From Prevotella sp. UBA1378 (GTDB taxonomy: Bacteria; Bacteroidota; Bacteroidia; Bacteroidales; Bacteroidaceae): a stretch of 24,264 nucleotides of DNA. Positions within the stretch are counted from its first letter, which is position 1; each line of letters starts with the position of its first letter. The DNA lies in contig DBRC01000049.1 in NCBI GenBank assembly GCA_002305505.1, positions 1-24,264 on the forward strand, in the 5' to 3' direction. Below the pieces are notes generated by a model. That model ran no database searches, was not told where the DNA came from, and was given only the letters and a program-made list of their open reading frames with translations. The translations under genes and the position numbers were made by a program. Below, in pieces: positions 7,965 to 14,741 of the stretch.

Positions 7965-10391
7965 TTATTTCGTTTTATATTCCGATTTCGGTTGCTTACT
8001 CCTGATATGGAAAGCTGCCGACTTCAGCAATGTGCCGTTGCCGAGGAAAGCGAACCCATCGCTGATAACAGCATACGAACCGCGCACCCTCATCCCCCCG
8101 TAACTCATCTCAACGTCGGGACGGTCGGAAGAGAAAATATAGTCGGTACGCCCCGATTTCAGTCTGACAATGATGCCTACGGCACTGGGATTGGACGGGG
8201 AGGGCGAGAAATAGCCTACCGATTCTATTTCGGACGGCTCTTCGTTATCACAGGGCTCATAAATGGCTACGAACGGGTGGTTCCAAGCCTCGCCTGCCTG
8301 CCGGGCGATAAACGTCAGCACGGGCTGCCGTTCAATATCATAAGGCTGGTTCGGCATGCGTTCGTACTGCAAGTTCACCGGCGAGAGGGCTTTCACTATC
8401 TTGCGGTTGGCAGCCCCCCGCATCCACATCGTCATGTCAATGGTGCGGCCGTCCTTGCAATGGGTGGTGAACGTGGTCTTTATGTCGCCATCCATGTCAG
8501 CATCCTCCTTGTTGTATATGTACGAGTAAGCATAGAGGAAGCCGCCGGCAAAGGCAGGCTCCTGCGTGGGCTGCAGGCCGAGGCTCTTCCCATCGGCAGT
8601 CCGGATATCCATTGACTGGCCGAGATTGTGATAAAAATAATCGTGCATCTTGTCGCCGCCATGTTTCTTGCGGCTGCGGAATACATCGACATAATACCCC
8701 CCGTGCCTGCCCACCTTGACAATACCGTTGAGGCGTTGTTGGTCGCTCTGGCTTTCGGGTTCCACGAATGATACCTCGCTATAGGTTACGGGTGGGAATA
8801 AGCCCGTCTGGTTAGTTTCCGGATAGCGGCTCTTTAATTTGAAGGCGTGCTGCGACATCATGACCGGATAGCTCGACACACCGTCGACACATACCGTGTT
8901 GTGAGCCGGGAACTGCGAATAATACTCCTTGTAATCCTCGCCGCCATAAAGGTTGCGGCCAATCCCTGCATCAGGGCCCAGCATGTAGCCTTTACCGTAA
9001 AGCTCCATGGAGATGCCGTTGGCATGCTGGTGATTGCCCAGACTGCCGTTGAGCGATACCGAGAGATCGTGCCGGCTGTCCATGCCGGTACGCTGAATCA
9101 GCCACGACACGTTAGGGGCGTAGAACGAGGCCGACACATACCGCTGCAGGTCGGCAGCCGGCGCATCGGGCGCCACCACGCGCTTCAGCTCCTCGAAGCG
9201 TCCGGCAAGCTCTGCATCGCCTTTTCGGCGGGCATAGACAATGAGGGCATCGATGCCTTGGGTGTTCATATACGCAGGATGGCTATCACCGAAACCGCAG
9301 AACATGCGGTTGGGAGTCATATACTGTGTCATTGCCATCTCCGCATCCACAAGCGACGGTATCTCCTTTATCAAGTCGATACCGGCCTCCTTGTCCAGCA
9401 TATCGATGAATTCGGCAAAGTCGCGCAGCACGGTGAGGCTATATCCCGGCGACTCATACCAGATGTGGGTATCCTTGTCGAAACCGAAGTTGCACAACTG
9501 CCTCAGGTTCCATTGGCGAATACTCGACCGGTTGATAATATAGTCGAGATAATACTGCCGCCCTTTCTTGTCGTCGTACCTGCTGTCGTCCTGCAGCACG
9601 ATGGCAATACGGGCGATGAACACCGCTTGAAAGAGGTTCCAGTTGTTGTGGGGCACGCCGTTGGCTATAATCACCTCCGCCCACTTCTTCAGGGCCGCCT
9701 CATAAAGCTGGCGGTCGTTTTCAAGATAGCCTCCCAAGTTCCTATAGATTTCCGTCAACGGCGTGATGGCATCTTCGTGAATCACTTCGAACGTGGCCAT
9801 GCCGACCAAGGTCTGCATGTGCCCGTTGCTCAAGTCGATGGGCATATTGCGGTAGTAAATGCCTTTGAGATAGGTGTCAAACACCTTGGCAGCCATGTCA
9901 GCGTAGCGTTTGTCGCCCGTCATCTTATAAATGGCCGAGGCATCACGGGCAATGTTCAGTATCCCAACGTTCAAGGCATTGATGTTGCATCCCGTCTTTG
10001 AGGGATGCGCTTTTTCCATCTGTCCGGTAGACTTATTGATATAGGTAACACAGCCATCCGGGTCGTCATCGTAGGGTATCACCTCTTCAAGCGGGGGACG
10101 GTTGTAATAAGAGAACGTATTGCGTGTGCCATTAAACTTGACGGTGGGCGCCGGTGCACGGTGACCGCCGGGATGGTCGAAGCTCTCGCCATTGACATAC
10201 ACTTCCGTAGCATGACTGTTCCAATACATCTGCAAGCGCGACGACAACCAGTCGGGTTGCCGCTCCACTTTCGATAAATAGACGTCCGTCTTTGTCTTCA
10301 GCCGCTGCAGCTCTTCCTGACCTCCGGCTGCTGCCGGGATAAAGAAAAGAAGCAATGCTACGATAGCCAAAAGCATTTGTCGGGTATTCAT
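7965..10391 (-). CDS. Heparinase II/III-like polysaccharide lyase
   Basis: The 808-aa product has a signal peptide (MNTRQMLLAIVALLLFFIPAAAGG), an N-terminal alpha-toroid (~30-410) and a C-terminal beta-sandwich (~420-800), as in heparinase II/III-type lyases. Likely active-site segments are HNNWN (248-252), WYESPGYS (311-318) and NHQHANG (453-459), the last resembling the metal-binding or catalytic His segment. AHNTVCVDG (496-504) is the typical Hepar_II_III strand. The expected reaction is beta-elimination next to a uronic acid, giving an unsaturated end for the GH88 enzyme encoded next. The exact PL family and polymer cannot be assigned by eye. It is the first gene of operon A, and no consensus TAnnTTTG box is visible in the 66 bp between its start and the OmpA terminator. 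Confidence 0.82.
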   Translation of the reverse strand: MNTRQMLLAIVALLLFFIPAAAGGQEELQRLKTKTDVYLSKVERQPDWLSSRLQMYWNSHATEVYVNGESFDHPGGHRAPAPTVKFNGTRNTFSYYNRPPLEEVIPYDDDPDGCVTYINKSTGQMEKAHPSKTGCNINALNVGILNIARDASAIYKMTGDKRYADMAAKVFDTYLKGIYYRNMPIDLSNGHMQTLVGMATFEVIHEDAITPLTEIYRNLGGYLENDRQLYEAALKKWAEVIIANGVPHNNWNLFQAVFIARIAIVLQDDSRYDDKKGRQYYLDYIINRSSIRQWNLRQLCNFGFDKDTHIWYESPGYSLTVLRDFAEFIDMLDKEAGIDLIKEIPSLVDAEMAMTQYMTPNRMFCGFGDSHPAYMNTQGIDALIVYARRKGDAELAGRFEELKRVVAPDAPAADLQRYVSASFYAPNVSWLIQRTGMDSRHDLSVSLNGSLGNHQHANGISMELYGKGYMLGPDAGIGRNLYGGEDYKEYYSQFPAHNTVCVDGVSSYPVMMSQHAFKLKSRYPETNQTGLFPPVTYSEVSFVEPESQSDQQRLNGIVKVGRHGGYYVDVFRSRKKHGGDKMHDYFYHNLGQSMDIRTADGKSLGLQPTQEPAFAGGFLYAYSYIYNKEDADMDGDIKTTFTTHCKDGRTIDMTMWMRGAANRKIVKALSPVNLQYERMPNQPYDIERQPVLTFIARQAGEAWNHPFVAIYEPCDNEEPSEIESVGYFSPSPSNPSAVGIIVRLKSGRTDYIFSSDRPDVEMSYGGMRVRGSYAVISDGFAFLGNGTLLKSAAFHIRSKQPKSEYKTK

Positions 10392-10457
10392 ATTTCCGGT
10401 CTTTTCTCTTAAATACGTATGACGGCCCGCATTTACTTAAAAACTTCAGCCGTAACG

Positions 10458-10516
10458 AAAAAAACATCCGCCATCATTCCCCACACCTGCGTACAGAAGG
10501 AAGGAATGATAGCGGA
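10458..10516 (-). terminator. Rho-independent terminator of the OmpA-type gene
   Basis: On the minus strand a 14-bp stem (arms 10503-10516 and 10467-10480, 13 of 14 paired plus one G-T wobble) is followed closely by a run of seven T (10464-10458). It begins 30 bp after the OmpA stop at 10546 and separates that gene from operon A. Confidence 0.85.
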
Positions 10517-10545
10517 CTCATATTAAAGGGCAACCCGTTAACCTG

Positions 10546-11379
10546 TCAATTCTCCGGAGCTTTATCGATTAAGTCCATAAACTGATCGAGTTTCGGGGTG
10601 ATAATAATCTGGGTGCGGCGGTTGCGCTGCTTGCCCACCTCCGTATTGTTAGTTGTCAGCGGGTTATATTCGCCGCGGCCACCGGCGGTCAGGCGTTTCG
10701 GGTCTACGCCATACTGGTTTTGCAATGCTTGGACCACACTGCTGGCACGCAGACAGGAGAGATCCCAGTTGTTACGGATATTATCACGCTTAATGGGCAC
10801 ATTATCGGTATTGCCCTCGATGAGCACGTCGTAGTCCTTATAGTCCTTGATAATCTTGGCAATCTTCGACAGTGTTTCCGCCGCACGGTCATTGATTTCG
10901 TACGAACCGCTTTTATAGAGCATATTGTCGGCCAATGAGATGTAAACCACACCTTTGAGCACCTGCACGTCGACCTCTTTCAGCTCCTCTTTCGAGAGCG
11001 AGCGGGTAAGATTGTTCGTCAACACCATGTTCAGCGAATCGCTCTTCGACTTCACTTCGACCAAGTGGCGGATATACTGGTTCGACTCATTTATCTGGTC
11101 GACAAGCTTATCGATGCTGATGTTGTTCTGACTGGCATTGCTCAAGCTCTTGTCGAGCGACTGCTGCAACTTGGCGTATGCGCGTTTCTGCTCGCTCAGC
11201 TGTTCCTCCAAGCTCGCCACACGGGCATTCTTCGCAGCGAGGTCTTCCTTCGTGCGCTGATAATTTGCGGTCAGTTCCTTATTCTCGTTCTGGCAATTTT
11301 CCAACGCTTTCTTGCTTGCGCAACCGGTCGTCATCATACCACCTGCCACCAAGCAAATCATTACTACATGATTCTTCAT
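10546..11379 (-). CDS. OmpA-family peptidoglycan-binding lipoprotein
   Basis: The 277-aa product has a lipoprotein signal ending MTTGC (Cys20 as the lipidated residue). Residues ~27-125 form a charged coiled coil. Residues ~137-262 form an OmpA-like C-terminal domain with LIEGNTDNVP (187-196), LSCLRASSVVQAL, GRGEYNP and QRNRRTQIIITP. The TD...NRR pattern is the one that binds diaminopimelate in OmpA-type domains. Its likely role is linking the outer membrane to peptidoglycan, independent of the sugar operons around it. It has its own -7 box at 11410-11417 and its own terminator, so it is monocistronic. Confidence 0.92.
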   Translation of the reverse strand: MKNHVVMICLVAGGMMTTGCASKKALENCQNENKELTANYQRTKEDLAAKNARVASLEEQLSEQKRAYAKLQQSLDKSLSNASQNNISIDKLVDQINESNQYIRHLVEVKSKSDSLNMVLTNNLTRSLSKEELKEVDVQVLKGVVYISLADNMLYKSGSYEINDRAAETLSKIAKIIKDYKDYDVLIEGNTDNVPIKRDNIRNNWDLSCLRASSVVQALQNQYGVDPKRLTAGGRGEYNPLTTNNTEVGKQRNRRTQIIITPKLDQFMDLIDKAPEN

Positions 11380-11409
11380 AATTCGTTCGTTTAATAATTA
11401 AATTGATTG

Positions 11410-11417
11410 CAAAGTTA
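11410..11417 (-). promoter_or_regulatory. Bacteroidales -7 promoter box for the OmpA-type gene
   Basis: The minus strand reads TAACTTTG, an exact match to the Bacteroides -7 consensus TAnnTTTG, 31 bp before the ATG at 11379. A weak -33-like TTG lies around 11436-11438. The box predicts a short leader of about 25 nt. Confidence 0.7.
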
Positions 11418-11479
11418 CAGATATGACGCACAGGGCAATGAAAAGTTAGGCTGAATTAGAAAAAATTAACCACCCGGGC

Positions 11480-11510
11480 AATGGGTTTAATGATTTTAAA
11501 AACCCATTGG
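11480..11510. repeat. 10-bp perfect hairpin upstream of the OmpA promoter
   Basis: CAATGGGTTT (11480-11489) and its exact reverse complement (11501-11510) are separated by 11 bases. On the minus strand a T-rich stretch (around 11466-11461) follows after about 13 bases, so it could be a back-up terminator behind the longer hairpin at 11537-11604. It could also be a protein-binding dyad. Confidence 0.5.
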
Positions 11511-11526
11511 TGCCGCCCGCCACTAC

Positions 11527-11604
11527 AAAATAGAAAGCCACTCCGCGAATGGCATCGCCATTAAGCCCCGTCGTGGACTTCCGCGATGCAATTCCCGGAG
11601 TGGC
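11527..11604 (-). terminator. Long hairpin terminator after the 93-aa gene
   Basis: Arms at 11583-11604 and 11537-11558 are 22 nt each and pair at 20 of 22 positions around a 24-nt loop. On the minus strand the stem is followed by CTTTCTATTTT (11538-11528). It begins 26 bp after the stop of the 93-aa gene. The stem is about twice the length of the other terminators in the window. Confidence 0.75.
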
Positions 11605-11629
11605 TATGTAAATATATCCGATTCGTGCG

Positions 11630-11911
11630 TCAGAACTGCATAATCTGTATCATCTTCTGCAGCGTACGCGAATTCTTAATCTTCCATGAGCCAAACACCT
11701 GGCGGATGTTCTGAGGCAGCAGATTAGAGTCGCGCAGGCTTATCAGCAACTCGCGGAGCGGCTCGCCCGGATGCCTCATGTCATCATTTAACAATCCTAC
11801 ACGCGCCAACTCAATGTTGGCCTCCATCTCATTGATTTCATGCTTGCCGGTACGAACCATGTATTCGTCGATGCAAGTCTGAATGTGCTTTACGTATTCT
11901 AAGTTGGCCAT
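11630..11911 (-). CDS. Conserved small hypothetical protein, 93 aa
   Basis: I do not recognise a named family. The 93-residue product has no signal peptide or membrane segment. It looks mostly helical, with charged and amphipathic stretches (EMEANIELARVGLL, PLRELLISLRDSNLLPQNIR) and a basic, aromatic C-terminal part (FGSWKIKNSRTLQKM), so a small cytosolic protein with a binding role is plausible. It has its own promoter box (11970-11977) and a strong terminator, so it appears to be expressed alone and not as part of either sugar operon. Its well-formed regulatory signals argue for a real gene. Confidence 0.75.
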   Translation of the reverse strand: MANLEYVKHIQTCIDEYMVRTGKHEINEMEANIELARVGLLNDDMRHPGEPLRELLISLRDSNLLPQNIRQVFGSWKIKNSRTLQKMIQIMQF

Positions 11912-11969
11912 AGTAGTATGATATTATAAAGTTAGTTAATTGGAGTTATTTGTTATTTGAGTTCTAACG

Positions 11970-11977
11970 CAAATATA
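11970..11977 (-). promoter_or_regulatory. Bacteroidales -7 promoter box for the 93-aa gene
   Basis: The minus strand reads TATATTTG, an exact TAnnTTTG match, 59 bp before the ATG at 11911. I do not see a clear -33 TTTG at the right distance. No hairpin terminator for operon B is visible between this box and the symporter stop at 12066. Confidence 0.65.
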
Positions 11978-12065
11978 GCAATTAATTCAATACGTTGTTC
12001 TTCCGGTAGCATATTCTTAACACTTTTTCCGTAATTTAGAACAGTATTAATCAAAACAACACACT

Positions 12066-13643
12066 TCACCCCCACAGAAGAGGAGAGAAGAAGATATAGA
12101 GCCCCACCATCACTGCAACAAGGACACACCAACTGACGACGACAAGCCGGGAAGTATGCCCCTGTACAGGTTGCGGAATGGCGTAGACCGGCGAACGGCG
12201 GTCGGCGATAGTTATGCCGGCCATTGCCAATATCAGTATCACCAGCAGTATGAAGCTAAGCATCATGAAATGGGGCCAGAAAGCATATTGCCCCGACGGG
12301 AACACCCACAGGTAGAGGATGCCTACCACCATGCAAAAGGCCGTGCCCCACGTCAGCGCGAAGTTGGCTGCCCTCGTCGTGGCTCTCTTCCAAAAGATGC
12401 CGAGCAAGAACACTGCGGTCATAGGAGGTGCGATGAAGCTCAATACCGACTGGAATACGTTGAAGAGGTTGAGCCCCCTGATGGAGTCGATGGCCACGGT
12501 GATGGCCACGGAGATGACAGCCCCCGCCACCGTAACGATACGCCCCACGTAAACGATGCGCCGCCCGCTGGCATCGGGCCGGTATTTCCTGACATAGATA
12601 TCCATGGTGAAAACGGTGCTCAGGGCATTGAGAGCCGACCCGACCGTACTTATCAATGCTGCGGTGAGCACAGCGAATACCAGCCCTACCATCCCGGTGG
12701 GGAACAGGTTGGTCACCATGTGCAAGTAGGCCTCATCGGGGTTGGGCAGTCCGGGGTAAAGGGCAAGGCACAAGATGCCCGGCAGGATGTACAAGGGCAC
12801 ATCGAGTATCTTCAGCCAACCGCAGAAGTTTGCGCCCATCTGCCCTTGCTTCAGGTCTTTGGCCGCCAATACGGGTTGTACCATGCTCTGGTCGGTACAC
12901 CAGAACCAAACGCCCATCACAGGATAGCCGAGCAATATAGGCAACCAAGGGAAGTCGGGGTCGGCATTGCTGCGGAACAAGCTCCAGTAGCCGGCCGGTA
13001 CGGCATCTGCCAGTGCGCCGATGCCCCCCACGCGGTGTAAGCCCACGATGGAGAGCGTGCCCGACACCACGATGAGCAGTATCATCTGATAGACATTAGT
13101 ATAGGCCACGGCCTTCAGTCCGCCCAACGCAGCGAAGAAACCCGAGATGAGCAGCAGGATGGCGGCGGATGCCCACATCGGGATGGCAAACACCTGCTGA
13201 ATGAGTATGCCGCCTGCAAAGAGCGTGAGCGCCAGCCACGACACCAGTATCGTGACAATGGTGTACCACGCAAGGATATTGCGCGTATCCTGCCCGAAGC
13301 GCAGCCCCATGAATTCCGGCAGTGTAGACACCTTAGACCCCAAATAGCGCGGTGCAAACACGAAAGCCAGCAGGGCGATGAACACGAAGGCATACCATTG
13401 GAAGTTGCCCGACACGATACCCGTGGTGAAGCCCGCACTTGCCGACGCGATCAGCATCGACGGCCCCACATTGGTGCCCCACATCGAGAAGCCGATGTGG
13501 TGCCACCTCAGGGAGCGTTCGGCCAGGAAGATACTTGAATTCCTGTGCCTTTTAAAACTTGCCCACAGGCCGATGGCGATAAGCAGACCGAAATATACAG
13601 CCAGTATGCCCCAGTCGAGTCCTTGCATATAATGTGATTCCAT
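12066..13643 (-). CDS. Sodium:solute symporter (SSS family), probable sugar importer
   Basis: The product (525 aa from this start) has about 13-14 hydrophobic segments and opens with MQGLDWGILAVYFGLLIAIG, typical of the SSS family. Other family features are FMGLRFG, ALGGLKAVAYTNVYQ and a conserved late segment, LISTVGSALNALSTVFTMD. It would carry a solute across the inner membrane with sodium; related Bacteroidales genes beside glycosidases are usually taken as sugar or uronate importers. It is the last gene of operon B, behind the UroD-like protein, and would deliver the substrate to the cytoplasmic GH31 and methyltransferases. The reading frame extends to a GTG at 13670, 9 bp after the UroD-like stop, and an ATG also exists at 13628. 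I chose the ATG at 13643. Confidence 0.88.
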   Translation of the reverse strand: MESHYMQGLDWGILAVYFGLLIAIGLWASFKRHRNSSIFLAERSLRWHHIGFSMWGTNVGPSMLIASASAGFTTGIVSGNFQWYAFVFIALLAFVFAPRYLGSKVSTLPEFMGLRFGQDTRNILAWYTIVTILVSWLALTLFAGGILIQQVFAIPMWASAAILLLISGFFAALGGLKAVAYTNVYQMILLIVVSGTLSIVGLHRVGGIGALADAVPAGYWSLFRSNADPDFPWLPILLGYPVMGVWFWCTDQSMVQPVLAAKDLKQGQMGANFCGWLKILDVPLYILPGILCLALYPGLPNPDEAYLHMVTNLFPTGMVGLVFAVLTAALISTVGSALNALSTVFTMDIYVRKYRPDASGRRIVYVGRIVTVAGAVISVAITVAIDSIRGLNLFNVFQSVLSFIAPPMTAVFLLGIFWKRATTRAANFALTWGTAFCMVVGILYLWVFPSGQYAFWPHFMMLSFILLVILILAMAGITIADRRSPVYAIPQPVQGHTSRLVVVSWCVLVAVMVGLYIFFSPLLWG

Positions 13644-13679
13644 AATTGCGGTATGTTTAAATGATGACACGGTGTGTCT

Positions 13680-14741
13680 TTATCCGATAAGGTCTTGCAC
13701 CAGTTTCACTTCGTCTTCCGTATGGAAGTCGACATTTATCTGGATCCCGTCACGGCCGACGGCATTGAGGAGCGGCTTCACCTCCCCGGGCTCCACCCAG
13801 TTGATTTCCACGCTCTTGCCTCCATCGATAATCCGCCTGTACAGGTCGTACCATTTAGGGTTACCCCCTTGCGGTTCGCCCACGCCGGGTGTCCACTGTA
13901 TGGCGTTGAGCCTTTCCATCTCGAGCAAGGCCGGCAGATGGCGTATAGCCCCCACCCCGTCGAGGTGATAGAGCGAGTAATCGAGAAATTCCGTTTGCTG
14001 GCGGATGTAAGGCTGCACAAAGCGGCGGTAGTCGTCTTCGCTGATCATGATCGAGATATCGCTTTGCAGCTTGCCCACCTTCCCCGGCCCCCAAATGGAG
14101 AAATAACAGAAGGCCATGCCGTCGTCTTCCTTGATGATGCCGTAAAGTTCGTCGAACACCTTGAAATAGATGTCGTTCACCTGCTGCAACTGCTTGTCGA
14201 GCAGTTCGGGCTGCATCATCGTGTCCATCAGCACATTGTCCGTCCCGCGTAGCGACGCCAGCACGTCGAGCCCCTCCATGAGGTCGGGCATGCCCACATA
14301 ATAGTGGCCTTGCGCCTTGGCCTTTACGGCCTCCAGCAACTGCTTATGCAGCAGCCACCCCTCCGCGGCCGCATCGAAGACGATGTCCTCGTAAGGCGGA
14401 TTTTCCGGCTGATGAATCCATATTGTGTCGTCGCCCCCTTCGAGCCGGCAACCGAGGATGGCCGCCAGCGAGCCCGGCCCCAGTTCGGTATTCGCCACCG
14501 GCGGAATGTCGGCCATAAACGAGCTGTGCGCCATCATCCAGTGGAGGTGTTGCGCCCTCCATACAGGGTCAAAACAGCGCTGTTTGTTATCCACCGGTTG
14601 TGGTGGGGCGGCAACCTCCGCATGCGGTGGCATCTTCGGGTCTTGGAAATGCTCCCACATCGTAAGCAGTATACCTTTATGATTCCACCAGTCGACATAC
14701 CGCCGTTTACTCTCTTCCCAATTTTCTTTCCATGTTTTCAT
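13680..14741 (-). CDS. Uroporphyrinogen-decarboxylase-like protein without MtaA zinc ligands; candidate methyltransferase
   Basis: The 353-aa product has no signal peptide and resembles the UroD-like superfamily that contains corrinoid methyltransferases (MtaA, MtbA) and true heme-pathway UroD. Toward the C-terminus it has SLYHLDGVGAIRHL (256-269) and IQWTPGVGEP (281-290). At the place where MtaA-type proteins have His-x-Cys, it has His259-x-Asp261, and no matching late Cys is seen. It is therefore a different branch from the MtaA-like protein of this operon, and a heme role is unlikely in this setting. By elimination it is the best candidate for the substrate-specific step, moving a methyl group from a sugar ether or similar donor to the corrinoid protein. 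That is inference. It overlaps the GH31 stop by 4 bp (ATGA), which couples the two genes. Confidence 0.7.
   Translation of the reverse strand: MKTWKENWEESKRRYVDWWNHKGILLTMWEHFQDPKMPPHAEVAAPPQPVDNKQRCFDPVWRAQHLHWMMAHSSFMADIPPVANTELGPGSLAAILGCRLEGGDDTIWIHQPENPPYEDIVFDAAAEGWLLHKQLLEAVKAKAQGHYYVGMPDLMEGLDVLASLRGTDNVLMDTMMQPELLDKQLQQVNDIYFKVFDELYGIIKEDDGMAFCYFSIWGPGKVGKLQSDISIMISEDDYRRFVQPYIRQQTEFLDYSLYHLDGVGAIRHLPALLEMERLNAIQWTPGVGEPQGGNPKWYDLYRRIIDGGKSVEINWVEPGEVKPLLNAVGRDGIQINVDFHTEDEVKLVQDLIG

Noticed and set aside
8847..10001. 384-aa open frame on the plus strand
   Set aside because: It is fully antisense to the heparinase II/III-like lyase, whose motifs are clear. No domain or signal is seen in the antisense product.
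12156..13040. 294-aa open frame on the plus strand
   Set aside because: It lies antisense inside the symporter gene and is a run of His/Gly/Pro-rich low-similarity sequence, as expected for a shadow of a GC-rich membrane-protein gene.
13680..14741. Heme-pathway uroporphyrinogen decarboxylase (hemE)
   Set aside because: It lacks the recognisable heme-pathway UroD pattern and sits between GH31 and a symporter in a corrinoid operon, so a biosynthetic role is unlikely.
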